Positions 50,492 through 61,197 of a stretch of DNA of 64,000 nucleotides are shown piece after piece (the stretch's first letter is position 1; each line of letters opens with the position of its first letter). The position numbers were made by a program, and so were the translations under genes. This DNA is from Variovorax sp. Root411 (GTDB lineage Bacteria; Pseudomonadota; Gammaproteobacteria; Burkholderiales; Burkholderiaceae_C). The notes below the pieces were generated by a model. That model was not told where the DNA came from. It was given only the letters and a program-made list of their open reading frames with translations, and made no database searches. The stretch is from positions 1 to 64,000 of the forward strand of contig NZ_LMDW01000003.1 in assembly GCF_001425205.1 (NCBI RefSeq), in the 5' to 3' direction.

Positions 50492-51838
50492 ATGAGCACC
50501 CCCATGGAACACCCCGCCGCACCCAAACCCTTCTACAAGTCCCTGTACTTCCAGGTCATCACCGCCATCGTGCTCGGTGTGCTGCTGGGGCATTTCTACC
50601 CCGACACCGGCGCATCGATGAAGCCGCTGGGCGATGGCTTCATCAAGCTGATCAAGATGATCATCGCGCCGATCATCTTCTGCACGGTGGTGGTCGGCAT
50701 CGCCGGCATGGAGGACATGAAGAAGGTCGGCAAGCTGCTGTATTTCGAGATCGTGAGCAGCGTCGCGCTGGTCGTGGGCCTCGTCATCATCAACCTCGTG
50801 CGGCCCGGCGCGGGCATGAACGTCGACGTGAGCCAGCTCGACACCAAGAGCATCGCGGCCTACACCGGCCCGGGCAAGATGACCAGCACGGTCGACTTCG
50901 TCCTGAACATCATTCCGAGCACGCTGGTCGATGCCTTCGCCAAGGGCGAGATCCTGCAGGTGCTGCTGATCGCGGTGATGTTCGGCTTTGCGCTGCACCG
51001 CTTCGGCGGCCGCGGCACGCTGGTGTTCGACCTGATCGAGAAGGGCTCGCACGTGCTCTTCGTGATCGTGGGCTACATCATGAAGCTCGCGCCCATCGGT
51101 GCCTTCGGCGCCATGGCCTTCACCATCGGCAAGTACGGCGTGAGTTCGCTGCTGCAGCTGGGCCAGCTGATGGCCACCTTCTATGCCACCTGCCTGTTCT
51201 TCATCTTCGTGGTGCTGGGGCTCATTGCGCGGTTCCATGGGTTCAGCATCTGGAAGTTCATCAAGTACATCAAGGAAGAGCTGCTGATCGTGCTGGGCAC
51301 GTCGTCGAGCGAATCGGTGCTGCCGCGCATGATGGCCAAGATGGAGAACCTGGGCGCGAAGAAGTCGGTGGTCGGCCTCGTCATTCCGACCGGCTACTCG
51401 TTCAACCTCGACGGCACCTCGATCTACCTGACGATGGCGGCCGTGTTCATCGCGCAGGCGACCAACACCGACATGACGCTCACGCAGCAGCTCACGCTGC
51501 TGGCCGTGCTGCTGCTCACTTCGAAGGGCGCGGCGGGCGTCACGGGCAGCGGCTTCATCGTGCTGGCGGCCACGCTGTCGGCCGTGGGCCATGTGCCGGT
51601 GGCGGGCCTCGCGCTGATCCTGGGCATCGACCGCTTCATGTCGGAAGCCCGCGCGCTGACCAACCTGATCGGCAATGGTGTCGCCACGCTGGTCGTCGCC
51701 AAGTGGACCGGCGACCTGGACACCGTGCGCATGCACCGGCACCTGGACCAGGAAAGCACCGCGGAAGCCGACGAGCCCGAGCGCGTGCTCGACGCCACCG
51801 AGGCGCACATGCCCATCGGCCAGGCACGGCAGGCCTGA
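50492..51838 (+). CDS. dctA: C4-dicarboxylate:cation symporter DctA
   Basis: The 448-aa protein has about eight to ten membrane segments. The signatures are [22 protein letters not shown], the re-entrant loop [18 protein letters not shown], and [25 protein letters not shown]. Uptake of succinate, fumarate and malate is the established role of the family. It starts at ATG 50492 behind TTGGAGACAAACC. The sigma-54 promoter and the adjoining dctBD genes indicate induction by dicarboxylates. The C-terminal tail ([15 protein letters not shown]) is slightly longer than usual. Confidence 0.97.
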   Translation: MSTPMEHPAAPKPFYKSLYFQVITAIVLGVLLGHFYPDTGASMKPLGDGFIKLIKMIIAPIIFCTVVVGIAGMEDMKKVGKLLYFEIVSSVALVVGLVIINLVRPGAGMNVDVSQLDTKSIAAYTGPGKMTSTVDFVLNIIPSTLVDAFAKGEILQVLLIAVMFGFALHRFGGRGTLVFDLIEKGSHVLFVIVGYIMKLAPIGAFGAMAFTIGKYGVSSLLQLGQLMATFYATCLFFIFVVLGLIARFHGFSIWKFIKYIKEELLIVLGTSSSESVLPRMMAKMENLGAKKSVVGLVIPTGYSFNLDGTSIYLTMAAVFIAQATNTDMTLTQQLTLLAVLLLTSKGAAGVTGSGFIVLAATLSAVGHVPVAGLALILGIDRFMSEARALTNLIGNGVATLVVAKWTGDLDTVRMHRHLDQESTAEADEPERVLDATEAHMPIGQARQA

Positions 51839-51916
51839 CCCTGCTTCCGGCCCCCCGCCAGGGGCCATCGGGCTGCCACCGATGCGGACGGCCCGGCCTT
51901 GTGCAATAACGCTCCC

Positions 51917-53773
51917 ATGAATTCAAGGGAGCCGGGCCGGCATTTCGATGGACCTTCCGACCACGCGAGGGGATGGCGTGCCCTGCCGCGCTGGTGTGGC
52001 GCTCTGGCCCTGGTGGCAGTGGCCGCCTTCGCAGGCCAACAGATCGCCATGCAGGCCGGCCTGGCGCGCCTGCGCGAAGCGGCCGAGCACCGGCTCGACA
52101 TGCTCGCGACCGGGCTCGACGCCGACCTCGCCCGCTTCGACTACCTGCCCGCCCTGCTGGAGATGACGCCCGTGGTGCCGGAGCTGCTCGGCACGCCGTC
52201 GGACACGCGCCTGCGCGACGCGGTCAACCGCTACCTCGACGGCGTCAACGCCACGGCCGGCGCCGAGATGCTCTACGTGCTCGACGCCTCCGGCACCTCG
52301 CTGGCCGCGTCCGACTGGGACAAGCCCGGCACCACCGTCGGCCAGGACCTGTCGTTCCGGCCCTACGTGATCGACGCGCTGGGGCAGGGCCGGGGCCGTT
52401 TTTACGGCGTGGGCATCACCAGCAAGAAGCCGGGCTATTACCTGTCGTATGCGCTGCGCCGCGGCCAGGCATCGCGCGGGGTGGTGGCCGTCAAGATCAA
52501 CCTCGAAGAGGCCGAGCGCGCCTGGCGCAAGCTGCCCGGCGACGTGGCGCTGATCGACCAGCGTGGCGTGGTGATCCTCGCCACGCGCGAAGACCTCAAG
52601 TTCCGCCCGCTGCTGCCGCTCGATGCGCTGCAGCGCGCCGAGGTGCTGCGCTCGCGCCCCTATGGCGAGGCCAGCCTGCAGCCGCTGCGGTGGACGCAGA
52701 AGGAGGCGCTGGACCGCGACGTGCAGGTGATCTCGCTCGACGGCGTGGACCAGCTCGCGTCGGCGCGCACCCTGCGCGGCGCGCCGTGGCAGCTGGTGGT
52801 GCTCGACGACCTGGCGCCGCTGCGCGCGGCGGCACGCTACGCGGCCATCACCGCCAGCCTCGCGATGGCGGTGCTGCTGCTGGTGGCCGTCGCGCTGTGG
52901 CAGCGCCGCCGCGCGGTGCGCCAGAAGCTGGCCAGCCAGGCCGCGCTGCAGGCGGCGCACGACACGCTCGAATCGACCGTGGTGGCGCGCACCGCGCAGC
53001 TGCGCGCGGCGCAGGGCGAGCTGGTGCATGCCGGCAAGATGGCCGCGCTGGGCCAGATGTCGGCCGGCGTGGTGCACGAACTCAACCAGCCGCTCACGGC
53101 CATGCGCACGCTGTCGGAAAGCGCCGTCATCCTGCTCGACAAGAACCGCGTCGACGACGTGCGCGGCAATCTCCAGCGCATCCGCAACATGGTCGACCGG
53201 CTCGCGCGCCTGACCTCCCAGCTGCGGACCTTCGCCTACAAGGGCGAGGTGCCGCTGGCGCCGGTGCTGCTGTCGCAGGCGATCGCCGAGGCGCAGGCGA
53301 TCGTCGCCGACGCCGCAAAGAAGCAGCGCGTGGCCATCGAGGTCGACGTGCAGCCCGCGGCGCTGAGCGCCATGGCCGAGGACGCCGCGCTGGGCAGCGT
53401 GCTCGCCAACCTGATGCGCAACGCCATCGACGCCATGCAGGACGCGCCGCTGCGCACACTGCGGCTGGAAGCGCGGCCGAAGGAGGGGCGCGTGCTCCTT
53501 TCGGTGACCGACACAGGCCCGGGCATTCGCCCCGATATCCTGCCGCGCCTGTTCGAACCCTTCGTCACCGGCAAGGCCGCGGGCTCGGGGCTGGGCCTGG
53601 GGCTCGTGATCTCGGCACAATTGGTGCGCGCCATGGACGGCACGCTGCGCGCGGCCAACCTGGATGGCGGCGGCGCATGCTTCGTCATCGACCTGCCCGC
53701 CGCCATTGCCGTGATCCACAACCCGCCCGTACCCTCTCATTCACCCTCCCTTTCCATTGCACAACAGGAGTGA
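51917..53773 (+). CDS. dctB: C4-dicarboxylate sensor histidine kinase DctB
   Basis: The 618-aa kinase has an N-terminal transmembrane helix (LALVAVAAFAGQQIAMQAGLA), a periplasmic double PDC sensor domain (about residues 45-290) and a second helix (ASLAMAVLLLVAVALW). The HisKA motif GQMSAGVVHELNQPLTAMRTLSESA has its phospho-acceptor His near residue 386. The ATPase domain is at the end (NLMRNAIDAM, DTGPGI, GSGLGLGLVISAQL). ATG 51917 is used; the TTG frame from 51899 adds six residues. It lies 78 bp after dctA and 7 bp before dctD. Confidence 0.95.
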   Translation: MNSREPGRHFDGPSDHARGWRALPRWCGALALVAVAAFAGQQIAMQAGLARLREAAEHRLDMLATGLDADLARFDYLPALLEMTPVVPELLGTPSDTRLRDAVNRYLDGVNATAGAEMLYVLDASGTSLAASDWDKPGTTVGQDLSFRPYVIDALGQGRGRFYGVGITSKKPGYYLSYALRRGQASRGVVAVKINLEEAERAWRKLPGDVALIDQRGVVILATREDLKFRPLLPLDALQRAEVLRSRPYGEASLQPLRWTQKEALDRDVQVISLDGVDQLASARTLRGAPWQLVVLDDLAPLRAAARYAAITASLAMAVLLLVAVALWQRRRAVRQKLASQAALQAAHDTLESTVVARTAQLRAAQGELVHAGKMAALGQMSAGVVHELNQPLTAMRTLSESAVILLDKNRVDDVRGNLQRIRNMVDRLARLTSQLRTFAYKGEVPLAPVLLSQAIAEAQAIVADAAKKQRVAIEVDVQPAALSAMAEDAALGSVLANLMRNAIDAMQDAPLRTLRLEARPKEGRVLLSVTDTGPGIRPDILPRLFEPFVTGKAAGSGLGLGLVISAQLVRAMDGTLRAANLDGGGACFVIDLPAAIAVIHNPPVPSHSPSLSIAQQE

Positions 53774-53780
53774 CCCCCAA

Positions 53781-55169
<1,389 letters not shown>

Positions 55170-55187
55170 CCGGCAGCACGGCCGCCG

Positions 55188-56027
55188 TCAGAAGGGCTCG
55201 ACAGGCAGCGCGCGCTTGTGCGCGCTCTTGCGATGCGTCGCAAGAATGATCCGGCGGGCCTCGGCCGACACCGGCTTGCCTTCGAGGAAATCGTCGATCT
55301 GCTCGTAGGTGACGCCGAAGGCGTCTTCGTCGGGCTTGCCCGGCACCAGCGATTCGAGGTCGGCGGTCGGCACCTTGTAGACCAGCGCGTCGGGTGCGCC
55401 CAGCAGCTGCGCCACGGCGCGCACGCGGCGCTTGTTGAGGCCGGTGAGCGGCGTGATGTCGGCCGCGCCGTCGCCGAACTTGGTGAAGAAACCCATCAGC
55501 GCCTCGGCCGCGTGGTCGGTGCCGATGACGATGCCGTCGTGCGCGCCGGCCACCGCGAACTGCGCGATCATGCGCTGGCGCGCCTTGATGTTGCCGAGCA
55601 CGAAGTCTTCATGCGCCGCGTCGCGGAACGCCAGGTCGCCGGCCTTCAGTGCCGCGAGCATGCCGTCGGCGGCGGGGCGGATGTCGACGGTGATGGTGCG
55701 GTCTGGCTTCATCACCGCGAGCGAGCCCTGCGCCTCGGCTTCGTCCTTCTGCACACCATAGGGCAGGCGCATCGCGATGAAGGTGGCGTCGCGGCCCGTG
55801 GCGCGCAGCTTCTCGACGGCGCGCTGCGCGAGGCAGCCGGCGGTCAGCGAATCGACACCGCCGCTGATGCCCAGCACCAGCGTCTTCAGGCCGGTCTGCT
55901 TCAGGTAGCTGGCGAGAAAGTCGACGCGGCGCTCCAGCTCGCGGGCGGCATCGAAGACGGGCGCGACGTGCAGCGCCGCGATGATCTCGCGCTGCGTGTC
56001 GTCGACGGGAGTGAGGTCCTGATTCAT
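55188..56027 (-). CDS. nadE: NH3-dependent NAD+ synthetase
   Basis: The 279-aa enzyme has the PP-loop motif LGISGGVDS (residues 52-60) and [26 protein letters not shown], near residue 170. It lacks the N-terminal glutaminase domain of long NadE forms, so it uses ammonia. It catalyses the last step of NAD synthesis. The gene converges on dctD with 18 bp between them, and pldA is 9 bp upstream on the same strand. Confidence 0.95.
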   Translation of the reverse strand: MNQDLTPVDDTQREIIAALHVAPVFDAARELERRVDFLASYLKQTGLKTLVLGISGGVDSLTAGCLAQRAVEKLRATGRDATFIAMRLPYGVQKDEAEAQGSLAVMKPDRTITVDIRPAADGMLAALKAGDLAFRDAAHEDFVLGNIKARQRMIAQFAVAGAHDGIVIGTDHAAEALMGFFTKFGDGAADITPLTGLNKRRVRAVAQLLGAPDALVYKVPTADLESLVPGKPDEDAFGVTYEQIDDFLEGKPVSAEARRIILATHRKSAHKRALPVEPF

Positions 56028-56036
56028 GAGGCGATC

Positions 56037-57215
56037 CTAGAAATCAACGAGGCTGAGGCCGATGCTCAATACGGTGCGCTTGCGGTTGTAGTCCACCAGC
56101 GTATCGCCATAGCCCGAGAACAGCTGCGTGTGGAAGCGCAGGTTGCTCTTGGTCGGGTCGCCGATGGCCTTGAGCCATTCGAGGCGCACCGAGCCGCGGC
56201 CGCTGTCGCGCAGGTTGTTGCGCACGGTCACGGCGAGCTGGTTGTCGCGGTTGAGGTTCCAGCGGCCGGTGAGCTCGGCGCGGCCGATGTAGTCGGAGAT
56301 GTCGGGGTTGTCGTCCTTGGCGGCGCTCTCGGAGACACGCTTCCAGATGCGCCCGGTGATGGTGAAGCGGTCGTCGAGCTCGGCGCCGCCCATCAGGTAG
56401 ACGCGGTTCCAGCTACGCGACAGCGGCAGGGTCTGGCCGTTCGACTGGTGCACGATGCCCAGGCCCGAATAGCGCCAGCGCCAGCCGCCCGGCAGCTTGA
56501 AGTCGGTCGGGTAGACGTACATCAGTTCGGGTTCGTGGTCGGTGGTGCGGAATGGCCGCGAGATGGCGCCGTTGAACAGCTGCCAGGTCGACTGCTGGCT
56601 GTAGGCGAACCACAGCGAGTCTTTCCGGTTGGCCGGATCGTTCTGCGTGAGCATGCCCTGGGCAAGCTTGGTGCGCACCGACAGGCCGATGCGCATCTCG
56701 TTGGCCTGGTAGGCCACGGGGTCGGCGGTGTGGCCGGCCGAGGGCGAGGTCGGCGTCTCGGGTCTCTTGGTGGCGGCCGAGACCGACACGTTGAGCGGAC
56801 GGTAGCCGCGGAAGGTGAAGGTGCCGCAGTCGGTGGCCTCCTCCAGTTCCCAGAAGCGCGAGAGCACCGAGTACTGGCGGTCGCGGCAGCCTTCGGTGGT
56901 GGCGACCGAGACGACGCGCGTGGCCGGGATCGAAGCGTCCACCGGCGGCTGGGTGTTCGCCAGCACGGGCGGCGCGGCGGGCACCGACGCCGAGGGCAGC
57001 GTCTGCTGCTGCGACCAGCGGTCGAAGCAGGCCAGGCGTGCCTCGTTGCTGGCGCCGAGTGCGGCGCACTGCTGCCAGGTGAGCTGGGCGTCGGCCAGCG
57101 GACTCGCGGGCTTGTCCACGGCCTGGGCGTGCGCCGTGGCGCCGCCGCCGAGGCAGGCGGCCATGGCCGCGAGCGCGGCCAGGTTGAAGTGAGGTTGTCG
57201 TCGTGTCGTCGTCAT
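56037..57215 (-). CDS. pldA: Outer-membrane phospholipase A1
   Basis: The 392-aa protein has a signal peptide ending near ATAHAQA, an N-terminal extension with two Cys, and a beta-barrel region. The active-site triad is H256, S258 and N270 in IVHQSNGQTLPLSRSWN, with the same spacing as E. coli PldA (H142, S144, N156). It is a dormant phospholipase that degrades displaced outer-membrane lipids. Its ATG overlaps the preceding lipoprotein stop (ATGA, 57212-57215), so the genes are coupled. It is longer than the E. coli enzyme (289 aa) because of the N-terminal part. Confidence 0.92.
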   Translation of the reverse strand: MTTTRRQPHFNLAALAAMAACLGGGATAHAQAVDKPASPLADAQLTWQQCAALGASNEARLACFDRWSQQQTLPSASVPAAPPVLANTQPPVDASIPATRVVSVATTEGCRDRQYSVLSRFWELEEATDCGTFTFRGYRPLNVSVSAATKRPETPTSPSAGHTADPVAYQANEMRIGLSVRTKLAQGMLTQNDPANRKDSLWFAYSQQSTWQLFNGAISRPFRTTDHEPELMYVYPTDFKLPGGWRWRYSGLGIVHQSNGQTLPLSRSWNRVYLMGGAELDDRFTITGRIWKRVSESAAKDDNPDISDYIGRAELTGRWNLNRDNQLAVTVRNNLRDSGRGSVRLEWLKAIGDPTKSNLRFHTQLFSGYGDTLVDYNRKRTVLSIGLSLVDF

Positions 57216-57676
57216 TGCTTTCCTTCCTGCGCGACTGTCTTGCTGAGCACGAACGGGTGCGTGCTCTCGTCCGCGGCGTTGCGCCACGTGCCCCTGAATT
57301 CGCGCCCGCACGAGCCGGCCTGCAGCTTGCCCGACCAGACGGCGCTGATGGCGCGGCCGTCCTGCGATTCGTCGATGGAGAGCGCGCCTTCGTCGTCCAC
57401 GTCGCCCGCGAGCTGCGCGACCGCGGCCTTCGCAGGGTTGGCACCGTTGCGTGTGATGGTTCCGCGCACGCCGTCGTAGTCGGGGTGCTTGCCGAGCTGC
57501 ACGGCGGCCACGGCCGGCAGGCCGTCGAAGTGCGCATCCCAGCGGCCGTAGAGCGATTGCAGCGGCAGGTCGCGCGCGTCGGCGGGGCAGTCGGCGCTGC
57601 CCTGCACGGAGGCGCAGCCCGACAGCACGAGAAGAACGGCGCCGGCCAGCAGCGCGCAAGAAATGTTTGCCTTCAT
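57212..57676 (-). CDS. Putative lipoprotein between rep and pldA
   Basis: The 154-aa protein has a lipobox LVLSGC with the lipidation Cys near residue 21, followed by an exported domain with GRWDAHFDGLPAVAAVQLGKHPDYDGVRGTITRNG. It is predicted to be membrane anchored by lipid. No known family was recognised. It overlaps rep upstream by 4 bp and pldA downstream by 4 bp (both ATGA), so it is translated as part of this group. A link to envelope maintenance with PldA is a guess from position. Confidence 0.8.
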   Translation of the reverse strand: MKANISCALLAGAVLLVLSGCASVQGSADCPADARDLPLQSLYGRWDAHFDGLPAVAAVQLGKHPDYDGVRGTITRNGANPAKAAVAQLAGDVDDEGALSIDESQDGRAISAVWSGKLQAGSCGREFRGTWRNAADESTHPFVLSKTVAQEGKQ

Positions 57677-59769
57677 GACGCTGCCGCCGCCTTCGCCGCG
57701 CTGTCCTGCGCCTTGCGCGCGAACTCGGCGCGCAACGCCTTGAGCTTTTCGCGCGGGTCTTCCTTGATGGTCGTCTTGTCGAGGCCCATCTCGGCGATGA
57801 AACGGCTCGGCACGCAGGGCACCATCTCGCGGCCCTGCTTGCGTTTCTTGGTCCAGCTCACGGCCAGGCTGCGCTGCGCGCGCGTGATGCCCACGTACAT
57901 CAGGCGGCGCTCTTCCTGCAGGCGCTGCAGCGTGTCCTCGCTCACCACCTTCTGGCGGCCGTTGTCGTCTTCGAGCTTGAAGGGCAGCAGGCCTTCGGTC
58001 ACGCCGATCAGCATCACGTGCGGCCACTCGAGGCCCTTGGAGGCGTGCAGCGTCGAGAGCGTCACCACATCCTGGTCCTGCTCGCGCTCGCTGATGGTCG
58101 ACAGCAGCGAGATGGTCTGCGCCACTTCGAGCAGGCTCTTGCGCTCTGTCTCGACGTTGTCGTTGGCGCCCGAGGCATCGTCGAGCGTGCCGCCGGCGCG
58201 CTGCGACATCCAGTCGACGAACTCCAGCACGTTGGTCCAGCGCGAAGCGGCCGCGGCTTCGCTGTCCTCACCGTCGTAGAGGTGCTTCTCGTAGTCGATC
58301 TCCTTCAGCCAGTCGAGCATGAAGGTGCGCGAGTCCTCGGCGCCCATGGTGCGGCGCGCGCGGTATTCCAGGTCGTTGATGTAGCGGCCGAACTCATGGA
58401 TGCCTTCGAGCGTGCGCTTGGGCATCACGCTCGGCAGCGAGGGGCTGAACAGCGCCTCGAACAGGCTCAGCTTGTACTGGCTCGCGAAGGTGCCCAGGCT
58501 CGCCAGCGTGGTGTGGCCGATGCCGCGCTTGGGCGTGGTGATGGCGCGCAGGAACGCCGGGTCGTCGTCGTTGTTGACCCAGAGGCGGAACCAGCCGCAC
58601 AGGTCCTTGATCTCGGCGCGGTCGAAGAAGCTCTGGCCGCCCGACACCTTGTACGGGATCTGCGCCTTGCGCAGCGCCTGCTCGAACACGCGCGCCTGGT
58701 GGTTGGCGCGGTAGAGGATCGCGAAGTCGCGGAACTCCTTGTACTGCTTGCCCTGCGGGATGACGTCGCCCGCGCGGATGCTGACGATGCGCGCCACCGC
58801 GCGCTCGGCCTCGTGAAGCTCGCTGTCGGCATCGACGATGCGCACCGGCTCGCCTTCGCCGAGCTCGGAGAACAGCGTCTTCGGAAACAGCTTGGGGTTG
58901 GGGCCGATCACGTTGTTGGCCGCGCGCAGGATGGCGCTGGTGGAGCGGTAGTTCTGCTCCAGCTTGATGACCTTGAGCGTGGGGTAGTCGACCGGCAGCT
59001 TGCGCAGGTTGTCGAGCGTGGCGCCGCGCCAGCCGTAGATCGACTGGTCGTCGTCGCCCACCGCGGTGAAGTGGCCGCGCTCGCCGGCAAGGGCCTTGAG
59101 CACTTCGTACTGCGTGGCGTTGGTGTCCTGGTATTCGTCCACCAGGATGTGGCCGAGCGCGGCCTGCCACTTGGCGCGCACCTCGGGAAATTCGTAGAGC
59201 AGCTTCAGCGGCATGCCGATCAGGTCGTCGAAGTCCACGCTCTGGTAGGCCGCGAGGCGTTCTTCGTAGCGGCCCATGATCTTCGCGGTGATGCGCTCGT
59301 TGTCGTCCGCGGCCTGGGCTTCGGCCTGCGCGGCGTTCAGGCCCATGTTCTTCCACTTGCTGATGGTCCACTGCCAGATGCGCGCGGTGGCCGCATCGGT
59401 GGTGCCGCCGGCGTCCTTCAGGATCTTGGTGACGTCGTCGCTGTCGAGGATGCTGAAGGCCTTCTTCAGGCCGAGCACCGCGCCGTCCTCGCGCATCATG
59501 CGCACGCCCAGCGCGTGGAAGGTGCAGACCACGACCTTGCGCGCGTCCTTGCCGATCAGGTCCTTCGCGCGCTCGCGCATTTCCGCGGCGGCCTTGTTCG
59601 TGAAGGTGATGGCCGCGATGCGCTGGGGTTCGATGCCCGACTGGATCAGCCGGCCGATCTTGTGCGTGATCACCCGCGTCTTGCCCGAGCCCGCGCCGGC
59701 AAGCACCAGGCAGGGACCATGCATGTAGTTGACCGCTTCTTGTTGCGCGAGATTGAGACCGTGGGACAT
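57673..59769 (-). CDS. rep: ATP-dependent DNA helicase Rep (UvrD family)
   Basis: The 698-aa superfamily 1 helicase has Walker A AGAGSGKT (residues 24-31), TFTNKAAAEMRERA, LVDEYQDTN, GDDDQSIYGWRGA and a C-terminal STLHASKGLEWPHVMLIG. The N-terminal stretch LNLAQQEAVNYMHGPCLVLAGAGSGKTRVITHKIGRL and AITTPKRGIGHTTLASLG are closer to Rep than to UvrD. Rep unwinds DNA 3'-5' and removes proteins ahead of replication forks. It starts at ATG 59769. A 265-bp stretch of no recognised content lies upstream. Confidence 0.94.
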   Translation of the reverse strand: MSHGLNLAQQEAVNYMHGPCLVLAGAGSGKTRVITHKIGRLIQSGIEPQRIAAITFTNKAAAEMRERAKDLIGKDARKVVVCTFHALGVRMMREDGAVLGLKKAFSILDSDDVTKILKDAGGTTDAATARIWQWTISKWKNMGLNAAQAEAQAADDNERITAKIMGRYEERLAAYQSVDFDDLIGMPLKLLYEFPEVRAKWQAALGHILVDEYQDTNATQYEVLKALAGERGHFTAVGDDDQSIYGWRGATLDNLRKLPVDYPTLKVIKLEQNYRSTSAILRAANNVIGPNPKLFPKTLFSELGEGEPVRIVDADSELHEAERAVARIVSIRAGDVIPQGKQYKEFRDFAILYRANHQARVFEQALRKAQIPYKVSGGQSFFDRAEIKDLCGWFRLWVNNDDDPAFLRAITTPKRGIGHTTLASLGTFASQYKLSLFEALFSPSLPSVMPKRTLEGIHEFGRYINDLEYRARRTMGAEDSRTFMLDWLKEIDYEKHLYDGEDSEAAAASRWTNVLEFVDWMSQRAGGTLDDASGANDNVETERKSLLEVAQTISLLSTISEREQDQDVVTLSTLHASKGLEWPHVMLIGVTEGLLPFKLEDDNGRQKVVSEDTLQRLQEERRLMYVGITRAQRSLAVSWTKKRKQGREMVPCVPSRFIAEMGLDKTTIKEDPREKLKALRAEFARKAQDSAAKAAAAS

Positions 59770-60034
59770 GGGAGAAAAAGAACCGGAAATGGCGCGAAGA
59801 AGGCCGTGGGGAACGGCTGGCGCAAAGCGGGCAATGATACGGGGCCGGCCTTTGCGGGGTTATAGCCCCGACACCCCCCATGCAGCCCTGGAGCGGCCCA
59901 GCGACAGCGGACCGGTGCCGCCTGTAGTCCTTGTTACTTTCCCTTTCTTCGCGCTGACCGTGGCCGCATCGCCCGCATCGCCCAGTGGACGACGGGGGAT
60001 CGCCTTCTTCAGCTTTCCGCTCGCGGGGCGCGTG

Positions 60035-60718
60035 CTACGGGGTCAGTACGCCGAGCTTGTACGGATCGGCATCGGCGAGGCGCTCGCACTTCGAGAAGTC
60101 GCGGCCCTGCGTGCCGTCGCAGTAGTAGGTGTTGTAGACACGCCCGAAGAGCGTGGGACTGGCGGTGAAGAGCACGCCATGGTCGGGCTGCCAGTTGTCC
60201 TTGGGCGGCGGGGCGCTCGCTTCCACCGGCTTGGCCGCGGACCCTACGGTCGGCGTGAAGTCGGCCAGCGTCTTGTGGGTTTCGTCGCCGCGCCAGCGCA
60301 CCGCCAGCTCGGCGGCAGTGGGCCGCGCCGCCACCGGCAGCAGGATGCCGTTGACCTGCGCGCCGTAGCCGAACCGGTGCGTCTTGCCCGCCAGGAAGGC
60401 ATAGGCACAGGCCGCCATGCACTGGCCGCGAACCTCGGTCTGCACGCCGCTCGCACGGATGGCGTCGGCAAAGGCGCCGGCCGCTTCGGCGGTGCCGCCG
60501 AACGAATCCTTGAAGACCACGGTGTGCACCGAGCCGCTGGCCAGCTGCTCGGTGAATTCCTTGATGGCGGTGCCGTCGAGCATGCCCGACACCAACAGCC
60601 GGCTGCCCTGCACCTCCAATTCGGCCGCGGTGGCCGAAGGCATGCCCGCGATGCAGGCGATGCAGACGAGGCTCGAAGCGAGCGAGAGAACCCAACCAGA
60701 TAAAGACGGCGGTTTCAC
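60035..60718 (-). CDS. Exported protein with ClpP/SppA-like fold
   Basis: The 227-aa protein has a signal peptide (SLASSLVCIACIAGMPSATA) and a domain with LLVSGMLDGTAIKEFTEQLASGSVHTVVFKDSFGGTAEAAGAFADAIRASGVQTEVRGQCMAACAYAFLAGKTHRFGY. The pattern of a DSFGG loop and a later C-M-AACA-AFLAG resembles periplasmic proteins of the ClpP/crotonase superfamily. In the serine peptidases the nucleophile would sit near C-MAACAYAF; here a Ser is replaced by Ala, so it may be inactive. The GTG start at 60718 is used. Confidence 0.7.
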   Translation of the reverse strand: MKPPSLSGWVLSLASSLVCIACIAGMPSATAAELEVQGSRLLVSGMLDGTAIKEFTEQLASGSVHTVVFKDSFGGTAEAAGAFADAIRASGVQTEVRGQCMAACAYAFLAGKTHRFGYGAQVNGILLPVAARPTAAELAVRWRGDETHKTLADFTPTVGSAAKPVEASAPPPKDNWQPDHGVLFTASPTLFGRVYNTYYCDGTQGRDFSKCERLADADPYKLGVLTP

Positions 60719-60954
60719 GGCGACCTTTGCCTTTGCGACGAGCGAGCTTGCTTGGAACGCGGTCCCCGCGGGGAGCTGGCGCGGTTACAGCTTGGCTAGC
60801 GCCGGGGTATGGCGTCAACTCTTTTTTCACAAATTTTCGGGTAGGCCGAGGCAGGCCGTAAGACATAGCTATCGCTATGACTTCAGGTGAATACTTGAGT
60901 TTGCAGGTGAGCTGCTACAGTGCTTGCAAGTCAAAGATGTGAATGGAGCGCGCG

Positions 60955-61164
60955 ATGGCAATTCTTTCTCGCATCCTGCTGTGGTTGGCCTGGCTCTTCG
61001 TGGTCGGCTGGTTCTGGCATGCCGACAGGTTCGGCACCGCCACCGCGATCGCGCTCGCCGCGCTGAGCCTCGTGGTGTTCGCCTGGCCCGCGAGCATCGC
61101 CCGGCGCAGGCATGGCGAGCTGCGCTATGTCGACATGGGCAAGGAGCCCACCGGCCACCACTGA
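60955..61164 (+). CDS. Small inner-membrane protein
   Basis: The 69-aa protein has two transmembrane helices (ILLWLAWLFVVGWFWH and ATAIALAALSLVVFAWP) and a basic cytoplasmic tail (ARRRHGELRYVDMGKE). ATG 60955 has GGAG 6 bp upstream; the frame starts four codons earlier. No family was recognised. It lies in a gap between two minus-strand genes, 33 bp from the end of priA. Confidence 0.6.
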   Translation: MAILSRILLWLAWLFVVGWFWHADRFGTATAIALAALSLVVFAWPASIARRRHGELRYVDMGKEPTGHH

Positions 61165-61197
61165 AACCGCGGCTTCAGGTTCGCCGGCGCTTCGGGG

